Below are positions 26,100 to 34,982 of a stretch of 64,000 nucleotides of DNA, piece after piece. The notes under the pieces are model-generated. The model was not told where the DNA came from, searched no databases, and saw nothing but the letters and a program-made list of their open reading frames with translations. The translations under genes and the position numbers were made by a program. Origin of the DNA: Ignavibacteria bacterium (lineage in GTDB: Bacteria > Bacteroidota > Ignavibacteria > Tepidaquicellales > Tepidaquicellaceae); NCBI GenBank assembly GCA_016710985.1, contig JADJTX010000003.1, positions 124,001 through 188,000 on the forward strand. Direction: 5' to 3'. How positions within the stretch are numbered: position 1 is the stretch's first letter; each line of letters starts with the position of its first letter.

Positions 26100-28646
26100 T
26101 TGAGATTCACCAAATTAATATTTGTATTTTCATTTCTTATCATTGTTGCAGTTTATAACAGCGGCTGTAACTATATTACTCATAATACTGTATCCACCGA
26201 CGCCTCTTATGATTCAACCGGTGGCGAAAGGGAGCCGAATTACAATATTTCTCTCGATCATAAATATCAGGATTTTACGTCTTACTTTTATATGGGAAAC
26301 AGGATAGAAAATTTTACCGCATACTTCAATACTTTTTACAGATCACAGGAAGATTTTAATGAAGGATATGAAGAATACCGTACTTCACTTATCTCATTTT
26401 ATAACAAGAGACTTGATTCGCTCGGCATTTCTCCTCCGATATCCGGAAGTGTCAAAGCTAAATTAGACAAAGCCATTGAAAGAAGTTCGAAGATAATACA
26501 GTTTCATAAAAACAGTAAGTATATTGACGATGCCGTATTGATCATTGGAAAATCATATTATTTTGAAGAAGAATATTACAAAGCTGAAAGAACTTTCAAT
26601 GAGTTTCTCTCAAAATTTTCAAGCAGTGTTTTAGCTGATGAAGCAATTTTATTCCTTGGACAGACAAAGGTAAGATTAGGTAAAAAAGAAGAAGGTGAAA
26701 AAATATTCAACAACCTTGTTAGAAATTCGGATAATAAGGAAATACAGTCACAGGCTGCACGGGATCTGGGAATTATGGCATATAACAAAGGAAGTTTTGA
26801 AGATGCCGTTAATTATTTCAAATCTTCAATTGATTTTTCAAACAGCAATGAACAAAAAGCGGAAGGTCAGTTTATTCTTGCAAAAATCCTATCGGAATAT
26901 AAACCTGAACTTTCAGCGAAAGAATATAAAAAAGTTCTTGATTATACTTCGGATTTTGATCTGCTTTTCTTTTCACGGCTGAATTATGCCAAAGGTCTGA
27001 TCATAAATAAAGATTTTTCGATAGCTAGCGAAGAGCTTGAAGACATAAGAAAAAAATACCGGGAAGAACCTGCATTCACTCAGTTAGTCGATCTGGAAAT
27101 TGCAAATAATTTTTATGCACAGGGGAAATATTCCGAAGCCCTGAATAAGTATTACGAGGTTATTGTAAAATATCCGGGCACACCTTCGGCAGCTGATGCA
27201 TATTATTACCTTGCAAGGCATGAAGAGGAAATGAACAATGATTATCTGAATGCATTTGTAAATTATAAGAAATCCGTAGAGGAAAGCAGCTATTCTGATT
27301 TTTATAAAGAGAGTACTGAAAAGTCAGCGACTTATGAAAAATATTTCGGCTTGCAGGATGAGGTAAGAGATTCAGGTAAAGTAGATATACCTGCTGCAAA
27401 TGCTGAGGTGGAAAAATTCAGAAGAAATTATAACATTGAAAAAGGAGTCGAAGAGCTAAATGAGCAGAACAGGAACTCCGGTTTCGAGAATAATCAAACC
27501 GGTCCTCCTCGTGACGGATCTCAGACAGGTGACGGGAAGGGAAAACCGGGCGGTCATAAAAACATTTATACAGTAATAAAAAAAGACTCGCTGGAAAATC
27601 AGACTCCTGAGGAAATTCAGACCCCTGAGGAAAACCAACCTCCTGAACCCATTCCGGTGCCTTTTGAAAATCAAGGTGATCCTTCACCTGGACTTAATGA
27701 CAAAGAAAAAGAAATTGAAAAGAGCAGCAGCGAAGATTCACTGAAAAATTCAGGAGATGACGAAAGCACCAAAAAGGAAAGCGGAGAGCCTGAAAAGACT
27801 ATAAATGAGGATTCACTGAAAGCGGCAGAGGAAACTTTAAGACTCAAAGAAAAAGATGAAAAAATATTCAATGCATATTATGAACTTGCTGAGCTGTTTA
27901 TGTATAATATAAATCAGAATGATTCTGCTGAGTATTATTTAAAATTACTGCTTACCAAATTTCCTGAACCGGAGAGACAGGCAAAATTATTATATACTCT
28001 CGGTAATTTTTATAAAAATAATGACAGAAAAGCAGATGCTGATGAAACTTTTGGGAAAATAATTACAGCATATCCGGGTACAATTTATGCCGTCGAGTCA
28101 AGAAAAATTTTAGGACTGAAAACAGATAATGACAGCCTGGTTCAGAACCCTGTGGATGCGATCTTCACAAAAGCTTTCAATTTATTCAATAGCAACAAAT
28201 TTCCGGAAGCAATTACTGAATTGCACGAAATAGAACTCAGATATCCTCAGGATTCAATGCTGGCAAAATCTTTATACAGCATCGGATGGATCTATGAAAA
28301 TAAGCTTGTTAATAAAGACAGTACTTTGTTTTATTATAAAAAACTTTCAGAAAAATTTCCGGAATCCGAGTATACTATGAAAGTTCTTCCTATGCTTCAG
28401 TACATTGCTTCACTTGAAGTTGAAAATAAAAATGATTCTTCGAAAGTAAATCCTGAAACCGGAGACTCTGTGAAAACGGAAGGAAAAGAAAATCCTGAAG
28501 GTGTCACAAGTGAAAGCGGAATCGAGGAAAAAAAACCTGAAGAGAAAACGGAAACTACAAGTGACGAAGAGAAAACCAAACTCTCTCAGGAAGAAATAAA
28601 CAAACTTCTTAAAGAAACCGAGTCGCAAAACCCTCCGGGTAAGTAG
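26100..28646 (+). CDS. TPR-repeat lipoprotein, SprE/PorW-like
   Basis: The protein has 848 residues with a TTG start at 26100; no Met codon could otherwise supply the signal peptide MRFTKLIFVFSFLIIVAVYN. Cys23 in NSGC is the probable lipidated residue. The body holds many TPR helices (FYAQGKYSEALNKYYEVI; YLKLLLTKFPEP), split by a low-complexity linker rich in Glu, Pro and Lys around residues 455-580, and it ends in another charged tail. Size, lipobox and TPR layout resemble SprE/PorW, a lipoprotein of the type IX secretion system, and eight T9SS cargo genes are in this window. Without a search I cannot exclude another TPR lipoprotein. Confidence 0.68.
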   Translation: MRFTKLIFVFSFLIIVAVYNSGCNYITHNTVSTDASYDSTGGEREPNYNISLDHKYQDFTSYFYMGNRIENFTAYFNTFYRSQEDFNEGYEEYRTSLISFYNKRLDSLGISPPISGSVKAKLDKAIERSSKIIQFHKNSKYIDDAVLIIGKSYYFEEEYYKAERTFNEFLSKFSSSVLADEAILFLGQTKVRLGKKEEGEKIFNNLVRNSDNKEIQSQAARDLGIMAYNKGSFEDAVNYFKSSIDFSNSNEQKAEGQFILAKILSEYKPELSAKEYKKVLDYTSDFDLLFFSRLNYAKGLIINKDFSIASEELEDIRKKYREEPAFTQLVDLEIANNFYAQGKYSEALNKYYEVIVKYPGTPSAADAYYYLARHEEEMNNDYLNAFVNYKKSVEESSYSDFYKESTEKSATYEKYFGLQDEVRDSGKVDIPAANAEVEKFRRNYNIEKGVEELNEQNRNSGFENNQTGPPRDGSQTGDGKGKPGGHKNIYTVIKKDSLENQTPEEIQTPEENQPPEPIPVPFENQGDPSPGLNDKEKEIEKSSSEDSLKNSGDDESTKKESGEPEKTINEDSLKAAEETLRLKEKDEKIFNAYYELAELFMYNINQNDSAEYYLKLLLTKFPEPERQAKLLYTLGNFYKNNDRKADADETFGKIITAYPGTIYAVESRKILGLKTDNDSLVQNPVDAIFTKAFNLFNSNKFPEAITELHEIELRYPQDSMLAKSLYSIGWIYENKLVNKDSTLFYYKKLSEKFPESEYTMKVLPMLQYIASLEVENKNDSSKVNPETGDSVKTEGKENPEGVTSESGIEEKKPEEKTETTSDEEKTKLSQEEINKLLKETESQNPPGK

Positions 28647-28712
28647 TAACTTACTTGATTTACACAATAAATCACATTGTCTTTCAAAAATAATTTCAGC
28701 TGAAAAAGTATA

Positions 28713-29309
28713 ATGAAAGATGACATAAAAATCAGAAATTACAAAAACTCTGATGAGCTGGAATGGCTGGATCTGCATGCCAGTGTCATGGTTGATTCCT
28801 ATGCATGGTGGATTGTCATACATAAAAAACCAAATTATAAAAAAGAAACCATTGATTTAGTTGCCTGTCATAATGAAAGAATAATCGGATTTACCACAGG
28901 CGAAGTTAATTCTGAAATGTCAAAAAGTAATGAAGTTTTTATCTGGGAATTTGGTGTTCACCGGAATTACAGAGGAAAAAATATTGGAAGAATAATGATT
29001 AAGAATCTTCATAAAATTATGAACGAAAATTATGGTCTGAATAAAAGTATCTGGTATTCACAGGATCCTGCGTCTATTGAATATTACAAACACATAGGAA
29101 TGAAAGAAATCGGAAGACACTGGCAGCTTAGCTTAGTTCCGACTAAAGAGCAGAAAGATGCTTTTAAAAAAGATAATTTTTACTGCCGGAACATCAGAGG
29201 TGCGTGTGATATTGATAAGCTGGATGAAGTCAGGAAAATATTTACAACGGACGATGATGATGACACTTTAAAACCGATGATATGTGTAGGATTTGAGTAT
29301 GTAAAATGA
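28713..29309 (+). CDS. GNAT family N-acetyltransferase
   Basis: The protein has 198 residues. The acetyl-CoA-binding segment is VHRNYRGKNIGRIMIKNL (R-x-x-G-x-G/A-type motif), preceded by the beta strand IWEFGV and followed by SIEYYKHIGMKEIGRHWQL, the usual C-terminal part of the GNAT fold. The acceptor substrate is unknown. It follows the SprE-like gene by 66 bp on the same strand and may be co-transcribed with it, though a functional link is not evident. It ends with the acidic run TTDDDDDT near the C-terminus. Confidence 0.85.
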   Translation: MKDDIKIRNYKNSDELEWLDLHASVMVDSYAWWIVIHKKPNYKKETIDLVACHNERIIGFTTGEVNSEMSKSNEVFIWEFGVHRNYRGKNIGRIMIKNLHKIMNENYGLNKSIWYSQDPASIEYYKHIGMKEIGRHWQLSLVPTKEQKDAFKKDNFYCRNIRGACDIDKLDEVRKIFTTDDDDDTLKPMICVGFEYVK

Positions 29310-29367
29310 TAAATCTCAAATTATTTTTAAAAAATCCTCTCTCGAAACTTCACAGTCTCTTAAAATT

Positions 29368-29541
29368 TTACTCATAAGTCAGGGTTGAATAGTTTTCATT
29401 CGATTGGACTGGTACAACAGTACTCCGTCCATCGGGATGTTTTAAGAAATGATGACTTCCTTTTATTCTTATTACTTCGAACTCAATCTTTTTCAATGCA
29501 GATATTACTTCTTTTCCGTAGATTCGAGGTAACCGGCTCAT
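29368..29541 (-). CDS. hicA: HicA-type toxin, frameshifted before its C-terminus
   Basis: The frame codes for 57 residues, MSRLPRIYGKEVISALKK..., a clear HicA mRNA interferase start. The catalytic histidine lies in GSHHFLKHPDGR, followed by TVVPV. The usual ending, resembling LMSKILRDCEVSREDFLK, is present in another frame downstream (down to about 29320), so a base has been gained or lost near 29390, after SNE. The ATG overlaps the stop of hicB as ATGA, showing translational coupling. The toxin as read may be inactive or altered, because HicA proteins need the C-terminal helix for the fold. Confidence 0.82.
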   Translation of the reverse strand: MSRLPRIYGKEVISALKKIEFEVIRIKGSHHFLKHPDGRSTVVPVQSNENYSTLTYE

Positions 29542-29753
29542 ACTTCCACAACAATTTTTTGCACACCAACAAAATCATTCACTGCTTCAAAACCATCTTC
29601 AACTTCAAGACATAGTTCAATGGCTTCCTGCATTCGCTTCATTAACTCATCTAATGACTTTGCCTGAGTATGGCATCCTTTTAATTCAGGAACTGAACCG
29701 ATATAATATCCTTCAGGATCCCTCTCTATCATTACATTAAATTCTTTTTTCAT
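29538..29753 (-). CDS. hicB: HicB-type antitoxin
   Basis: The protein has 71 residues from ATG 29753 (MKKEFNVMIERDPEGYYIGS), chosen because HicB partial-RNase H domains start there; the open frame is 18 codons longer. The pattern ERDPEGYYIGSVPELKGCHTQ is the classic HicB_like fold, followed by the helix ELMKRMQEAIELCLE. It lacks a separate DNA-binding domain, like other short HicB forms. Gene order is hicB-hicA with an ATGA overlap. It neutralises the HicA RNase by binding it and may repress the operon. Confidence 0.88.
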   Translation of the reverse strand: MKKEFNVMIERDPEGYYIGSVPELKGCHTQAKSLDELMKRMQEAIELCLEVEDGFEAVNDFVGVQKIVVEV

Positions 29754-29865
29754 ACTTTTTTTTGTATAATTTAACAATAACGAATGAATTTTAGAAGTCG
29801 TATACACAATGACTAACTGTTGTTTTTTTACATTTCCTTTTCAAACTCCATACACTCCATACACT

Positions 29866-31911
29866 CTACTCACTCAATACACTCGAAATAACTTTAGCAA
29901 CTTTCTCAGCATTCGGCAGCATCTCTTTCTCAAGTCCTGTATTTAAAGGAACAGCGGGCATATTAACCGAACCTATTACTTCAACAGGCGCATCAAGATA
30001 TCTGAAACATTCTTTCGAAATCCTTCCGGCTAAACTTTCGGCAAATGAATTCATTACTTTCTCTTCAGTGAGGACAATACATTTTCCGTGTCTCTTTACC
30101 GATTCATAGATCATTTCTTCATCAAGCGGATTCAAAGTCCTGAGATCAACAATCTCAACACTGCCGGGAAATTTCTTTGAAGCATTCAATGCCCAATGAA
30201 CTCCCATTCCGTAAGTTATAACTGTAAGTGATTCACCTGTATTAATTTTTTCCTCAGATGCACTTTGCACAATTCTCCCTTTACCAAATGGTATAATATA
30301 ATTTTCATCCGGCTCAGGACATTTAGCCGCTTCTGTTCCCGGGACTTTGCTCCAGTACAATCCTTTGTGCTCAAACATAATCACCGGGTTCGGATCATAA
30401 AAAGCTGACTTCATCAGACCTTTCATATCAGCGGCATTACTGGGGAACGCAACTTTAATTCCTCGTATAGGAAGAATGCTTGATTCAATGCAATCAGAAT
30501 GATAAGGACCTCCCTGACCGTAGCTGCCGCAGGGAATTCTTATAACGGATGCAACAGGATATTTACCCATTGTCAGATAACATGATTTGGAAAGCTCGAC
30601 AACCAGTTGATTTATTCCTGCCCATGCATAATCTGCAAACTGAATTTCAACGATCGGCTTTACACCGACTGCACTCATCCCGACTGTCGAGCCAACAATA
30701 TAAGCTTCCTGAATTGGTGTATTGAAAACTCTGCTGTCGCCATACTTTTGTGCCAGTGTTGCCGCTTCTCTGAATACACCGCCGAGTCTTCTGCCGACAT
30801 CCTGACCATACAGAATTGCTTCCGGATTATCTCTCAGGATTTCATTCACTGCGTGTAATCCCGCGTCCACCATCATTATAGGTTCACGTCCGGCAGGCGC
30901 TCTGACTCCTTTCTCGTCTTTAATGGTTGTGGGAGCAAATTCATGAAGATACAACGAACCCGGTTCAGGTTCTGCAGCTTCGGTTGCTTTCCTGAAACTT
31001 TCTTCTGCTATATTTTTTCCGGTGAGCTCAAGTTTTAATAATTCCTCTTCTCCCACACCTTTTTCTTTAAGCATTTTTTTAAGTCTTAAAAAAGGATCAT
31101 CTTTTTCGTCTTCCGAAAGATCATGTCTGTACCATTCTTTCCTGACTCCTGATGTATGATGACCCAGCAAATGAACCATAGCATGGATCAGTACCGGCTT
31201 TCTTTTTGTTCTGACAAATTCCAGTGCGTCGCCGAATTTTGTATATGACTCAATAAAATCCGTTCCGTCAACTCTGATTCTTTTCAATCCTTTAAATCCT
31301 GCGGCGAATTCATAGGCATCCATTGCTCTCATCTCATCCGCAAAAGCAGATATCCCCCACTGATTATCCTGAACAAGATAAATTACCGGAAGTTTTTTCA
31401 GTACAGCCATTTGAAAAGCTTCAGAGACCTCGCCTTCGGTGACAGAGCCGTCGCCCAGAGAGCATACTACAACAGGTTTTTCAATAGAATCAAGAAGACC
31501 CATTGATTCAAGATAAGAGATACCGTGAGCCATGCCTGTTGCAGGAATCGCCTGCATGCCCGTTGCACTGGACTGATGAGGTATTTTAGGAAAGCCATGA
31601 CGTTTTAGAGAAGGATGTCCGTAATATGTTCTCCCGCCGGAAAAAGGATCATCTGCTTTAGTGAGAAGCTGAAGCATTAGTTCGTAAGGCTCGAGACCCA
31701 TTCCGAGAAGAATTGATTCATCACGGTAATAAGGACTCAGATAATCAAATTCTTTTAACTGCATTCCGACCGCGAGCTGAATCGCTTCGTGTCCCCGTGA
31801 AGTAGAGTGGACATACTTGCAGATCTCCCTGTTCTCATCGTATATCTCCGCCATTCTTTTTGAAGTACACATCGAAGCGTATGCCTTGAGTAAAATTTCT
31901 GTATCAATCAT
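29866..31911 (-). CDS. 2-oxoacid dehydrogenase E1 component, alpha and beta subunits fused
   Basis: The protein has 681 residues. The N-terminal half (to about residue 335) is an E1 alpha domain with the thiamine diphosphate motif GDGSVTEGEVSEAF (153-166) closing at QDNQWGIS. The C-terminal half (from about 345) is a transketolase-like E1 beta domain (EILRDNPEAILYGQDVG; PIQEAYIVGSTVGMSAVGVK; ITYGMGVHWALNA). Such fused E1 proteins act in branched-chain 2-oxoacid (isovalerate-type) or pyruvate dehydrogenase complexes; the sequence alone does not settle which. The last residues SVLSE and the stop are encoded by a 9-bp word array (GAGTGTATT class), so the 3' end has been remodelled. No E2 or E3 gene is in the window. 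Confidence 0.9.
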   Translation of the reverse strand: MIDTEILLKAYASMCTSKRMAEIYDENREICKYVHSTSRGHEAIQLAVGMQLKEFDYLSPYYRDESILLGMGLEPYELMLQLLTKADDPFSGGRTYYGHPSLKRHGFPKIPHQSSATGMQAIPATGMAHGISYLESMGLLDSIEKPVVVCSLGDGSVTEGEVSEAFQMAVLKKLPVIYLVQDNQWGISAFADEMRAMDAYEFAAGFKGLKRIRVDGTDFIESYTKFGDALEFVRTKRKPVLIHAMVHLLGHHTSGVRKEWYRHDLSEDEKDDPFLRLKKMLKEKGVGEEELLKLELTGKNIAEESFRKATEAAEPEPGSLYLHEFAPTTIKDEKGVRAPAGREPIMMVDAGLHAVNEILRDNPEAILYGQDVGRRLGGVFREAATLAQKYGDSRVFNTPIQEAYIVGSTVGMSAVGVKPIVEIQFADYAWAGINQLVVELSKSCYLTMGKYPVASVIRIPCGSYGQGGPYHSDCIESSILPIRGIKVAFPSNAADMKGLMKSAFYDPNPVIMFEHKGLYWSKVPGTEAAKCPEPDENYIIPFGKGRIVQSASEEKINTGESLTVITYGMGVHWALNASKKFPGSVEIVDLRTLNPLDEEMIYESVKRHGKCIVLTEEKVMNSFAESLAGRISKECFRYLDAPVEVIGSVNMPAVPLNTGLEKEMLPNAEKVAKVISSVLSE

Positions 31912-31933
31912 TAAATAGAGTTGTAAAGGTTGT

Positions 31934-31976
31934 ATGCAAAATAGAAACTATACTTTTTTATACAATGCAAAATAGA
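31934..31976. promoter_or_regulatory. Direct repeat ATGCAAAATAGA upstream of the E1 gene
   Basis: Two identical 12-bp copies (31934-31945 and 31965-31976) are 31 bp apart, close to three helical turns, within 70 bp of the E1 start codon. This is a plausible operator for a cooperative regulator; no regulator is identified. Confidence 0.4.
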
Positions 31977-32060
31977 CATGGTACTTATGTAACTGATTTG
32001 AGAGGTACTCTATTTTTAAACAAATGGATTTTTGATGGTTTGATTTTGGCGTCTATTCAT

Positions 32061-32105
32061 CTATCGAAATGGTATTGACATACAAATATTGTATCGATAG
32101 TTTTG
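32061..32105 (+). promoter_or_regulatory. Bacteroidota-type promoter and inverted operator before the AbrB/PIN pair
   Basis: TTG (32075-32077) is followed after 20 bases by TAGTTTTG (32098-32105), fitting the Bacteroidota TTG ... TAnnTTTG promoter. The arms CTATCGA (32061-32067) and TCGATAG (32094-32100) form an inverted repeat spanning it, suiting autorepression by the AbrB-type antitoxin starting at 32128. Confidence 0.5.
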
Positions 32106-32127
32106 TAAAACTAAAAAAGAGATCGAT

Positions 32128-32334
32128 ATGGAAACAGTAACGCTTTCACCCAAGTTTCAGGTAGTAATTCCCAAAGAAGTCAGAAAAAAATTCAATTTGA
32201 AGCCCGGTCAAAAACTTCAGATTATTGAGTTTGGTGACAGACTGGAATTTATCCCAATCAAGGACATTAAAGAATCCAGAGGTTTTTTAAAGGGAATGGA
32301 TACAAATATTGAAAGAGAAGGTGACAGGTTATGA
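32128..32334 (+). CDS. AbrB/MazE-type antitoxin
   Basis: The protein has 68 residues. The swapped-hairpin DNA-binding domain is recognisable: TLSPKFQVVIPKEVRKKF, then LKPGQKLQIIEFGDRLEFIP. The C-terminal ~20 residues (RGFLKGMDTNIEREGD) would bind the toxin. It overlaps the following PIN-domain toxin by ATGA (32331-32334), the usual coupled layout. It would bind the inverted repeat in its own promoter and repress the operon, as known for related pairs. Confidence 0.88.
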   Translation: METVTLSPKFQVVIPKEVRKKFNLKPGQKLQIIEFGDRLEFIPIKDIKESRGFLKGMDTNIEREGDRL

Positions 32335-32723
32335 ATCTAGTGGATTCATCAGGTTGGCTTGAATACTTTACCGACGGAAAAAATTCGAAGTTGTTTGCTC
32401 CGGCCATTGAAGATAATGATAATTTGATTGTGTCGTCAATAAATTTATATGAAGTCTATAAGAAAGTGATGACTCAAAGAAGTGAGAACGACGCAAAAGA
32501 TGCGGCAGGGTTAATGATGCAGGCGAAGATTATTGAAGTCAATGCATCTATTGCAGTAAAAGCAGCCCGGCTAAGCTGCAAAATGAATATACCTATGGCA
32601 GATAGTATCATTTATATAACGGCACAGGTGAGCAATGCGATTGTCTGGACTCAGGATTATGATTTCAAAGATCTTGAGGGAGTGAAGTTTTTTAAAAAAG
32701 AATCAGGTAAAAATAAAAAATAA
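32331..32723 (+). CDS. PIN-domain ribonuclease toxin (VapC-like)
   Basis: The protein has 130 residues. PIN-domain acidic residues are visible: Asp5 (NLVDSSGWLEYF), Glu41 (NLYEVYKK), Asp91 (PMADSIIY) and Asp109/Asp111 (WTQDYDF). Together they chelate Mg for RNA cleavage. It is coupled to the AbrB-type antitoxin by a 4-bp overlap. The next gene (EcsC family) starts 7 bases after the stop and could be co-transcribed. The RNA target is unknown. Confidence 0.88.
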   Translation: MNLVDSSGWLEYFTDGKNSKLFAPAIEDNDNLIVSSINLYEVYKKVMTQRSENDAKDAAGLMMQAKIIEVNASIAVKAARLSCKMNIPMADSIIYITAQVSNAIVWTQDYDFKDLEGVKFFKKESGKNKK

Positions 32724-32729
32724 CAGGTT

Positions 32730-33503
32730 ATGACAGATCATGAATTAACTCAACTACGGGCATCCAAAAAATTACTTGAGAACCCGGCATTTCTAATGGA
32801 GCTTTCAAACATTGTCGGGAAGCCGGTTGAAAAGATCTATTCACTTCTGCCCGAAAAATTTCAGGAAGGTGTGGGCAATCTGGCAAAGAAAGTTTTACTG
32901 AAATCTCTGGATGTGCTGGTTTCAAAAATGAACTCCGGCAATAGCCTGAAACCGAATAACCTGATGCATAAAATTATGGTTGCAGGTACCGGTACTGCAG
33001 GAGGTTTTTTCGGACTGCCTGCATTGGCTATAGAATTACCGGTCACGACTTCAATCATGCTGCGCTCTATTGCCGACATTGCAAGAAGTAAAGGGTTTGA
33101 TTTAAATGACACTGAAACCAAGCTTGCCTGTCTTGAAGTTTTTGCCTTAGGCGGAAATTCAAAGAGAGATGACTTTTCCGACAGCGCTTATTATGTAACA
33201 AGAGGAGCGCTTGCACAGGCTGTGACGGAGGCTAATAAATATCTTCTGCACAAGGGGATGATGAAAGAAAGCGCACCTGCACTTGTCAGCTTTATTTCTA
33301 AGATAGCTTCACGCTTCGGAATAATTATTTCCGAAGGAGCTGCTGCAAAGTCTGTTCCGGTAATCGGCGCTGCATCGGGAGGAGCTATAAATTTGGTTTT
33401 TATGAATCATTTTCAGAGAATGGCAGAAGGACATTTTACCGTAAAGCAGCTGGAAAGTAAATACGGGAAGGAAGAAGTGATGGGTATCTACAAGAGTTTG
33501 TGA
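32730..33503 (+). CDS. EcsC family protein
   Basis: The protein has 257 residues. The central part has the EcsC-like glycine-rich hydrophobic hairpin (AGTGTAGGFFGLPALAIELP), then TTSIMLRSIADIARSKGFDL and the family's CLEVFALGG segment. The C-terminal half has a second hydrophobic region (FGIIISEGAAAKSVPVIGAA) before a basic tail. The family is widespread but has no firm biochemical role. It starts 7 bases after the toxin gene, so it could be transcribed with the toxin-antitoxin pair. Confidence 0.82.
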   Translation: MTDHELTQLRASKKLLENPAFLMELSNIVGKPVEKIYSLLPEKFQEGVGNLAKKVLLKSLDVLVSKMNSGNSLKPNNLMHKIMVAGTGTAGGFFGLPALAIELPVTTSIMLRSIADIARSKGFDLNDTETKLACLEVFALGGNSKRDDFSDSAYYVTRGALAQAVTEANKYLLHKGMMKESAPALVSFISKIASRFGIIISEGAAAKSVPVIGAASGGAINLVFMNHFQRMAEGHFTVKQLESKYGKEEVMGIYKSL

Positions 33504-33657
33504 TTTGAGAATAATCTCTAACATCATATTCATAAATACGAGTTCATCAAATTTGCTTCTTAAAACTACTGAAAAATCACCTGCATACTATCGCATACTT
33601 ACACTGTATAATTATTTTTCTCTTTAATCTTTTCCGTTTACCCTATATTATTACGGT

Positions 33658-34953
33658 ATGCAGTTACACAGTTCATCATACTTTATTCCCCGCGAGGGGA
33701 ATGATTTCAGTAATCTCTTCAAGCGTGTGCGCATCATGCCGCTGTATTCCTTTCCGCATATTAAAGATATGAACTTCAAAATACTGTCACATGATAAGAG
33801 ATTCTTTGTTCATATTGACTTCGATGCTTTCTTTGCGCAGGTCGAGCAGCGTGACAATCTCAAGCTTCGCGGCAAGCCGGTTTCCGTCGGCGGAATGGAA
33901 GGCAAGAAAGGAATAGTGATGACTGCATCGTATGAAGCGCGGGCAATGGGAGTGGATACGGGAATGTCGGTTGTCGAAGCAAAGAGGATCTGTCCTGAAC
34001 TTATTTCCGTTCCATGCTACGGTCCGAAGTATGAAGCAATCATGCTTAATCTTCTTGAGGCATTGAAAGACTTTGTTCCTGAAGACTGCATTGAGCAGTA
34101 CAGCATTGACGAATGTTTTGCTGATCTTTCCGGTGTTGTAAAGAATTTCTATGAAGCGACTAAAGTTGCAAATGATATTAAAAGAAAAGTTCGTGATCTC
34201 GAGAATCTTACTGCATCAATAGGTCTTTCATACAATAAAACATTTGCAAAGCTTGCGACAAAGCTTCAGAAGCCGGACGGACTTTCGGTGGTGACTCAGG
34301 AGAATAAAGATAAAATTTATTCAATGCCTGCCAATAAGCTCTGGGGAATCGGAAGAAGGATTGAGATCCGTATGTGTACACTGGGAATAAAAACCATCGG
34401 CGAACTTGCAGCCGCAAACGAACGTTTGCTAAAAAAAGAATTCGGCATCAACGGCATCATCTTCCGCAAGCTCGCACGCGGCGAAGACACTTCGGAAATT
34501 GTTCTCAAAGAAAAAAAAGAAAAATCTCTGAATCATTACCATACTTTATCCGAACCGATCTACAAGTCTGAAGATGTCTTAAAAGAGATCAGAAGAATCG
34601 GCGAGTACATCTGCCGGAAGCTGCGCTCTAAAGATCTGACCGCAGGATACATGCATCTTTCCGTAAGATTCGAAAACTTGACATATGCTTCGCACATTGT
34701 GAAACTGCCGTTCTTTACAAATGATGACAGGGAAATTTTTAATGCGGCGGTAAAAATATATGGGAAGTTCCGCAAGCCGTGTGAAGAGATGAAGGCACGG
34801 CAGTTCGGAATGGGAGTCTATGATCTTCATCTCGATACGCGCGAATGCAATCTGAATCTCTTTGAGAAAAAGATCATTCTGCCATACTATGCGCTTGATA
34901 AACTAAAATCAAAATACGGCGAAAGTATAATCAGAGTAGGGATAGGGACGTGA
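33658..34953 (+). CDS. dinB: DNA polymerase IV (Y-family translesion polymerase)
   Basis: The protein has up to 431 residues; the ATG at 33769 (MNFKILSHDK) is a likely alternative start, since family members begin about 10 residues before the first catalytic strand. That strand, FVHIDFDAFFAQVEQ, carries the first metal-binding Asp. YSIDECFADLSG has the catalytic Asp-Glu pair. PANKLWGIGRR starts the thumb HhH region and the C-terminal part is the little-finger domain. Such enzymes copy past DNA lesions. The gene's TGA stop (34951-34953) lies inside a GTCAAAC/GTCAGAT heptamer array. Confidence 0.93.
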   Translation: MQLHSSSYFIPREGNDFSNLFKRVRIMPLYSFPHIKDMNFKILSHDKRFFVHIDFDAFFAQVEQRDNLKLRGKPVSVGGMEGKKGIVMTASYEARAMGVDTGMSVVEAKRICPELISVPCYGPKYEAIMLNLLEALKDFVPEDCIEQYSIDECFADLSGVVKNFYEATKVANDIKRKVRDLENLTASIGLSYNKTFAKLATKLQKPDGLSVVTQENKDKIYSMPANKLWGIGRRIEIRMCTLGIKTIGELAAANERLLKKEFGINGIIFRKLARGEDTSEIVLKEKKEKSLNHYHTLSEPIYKSEDVLKEIRRIGEYICRKLRSKDLTAGYMHLSVRFENLTYASHIVKLPFFTNDDREIFNAAVKIYGKFRKPCEEMKARQFGMGVYDLHLDTRECNLNLFEKKIILPYYALDKLKSKYGESIIRVGIGT

Positions 34954-34976
34954 CGTCAAACGTCAGATGCGAGACG
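34948..34976 (+). repeat. Heptamer array (GTCAAAC, GTCAGAT, GCGAGAC) overlapping the dinB stop
   Basis: This short array of four 7-bp units begins across the dinB stop codon (TGA 34951-34953) and ends 7 bases before the stop of the convergent small gene. Confidence 0.75.
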
Positions 34977-34982
34977 ATGAAG

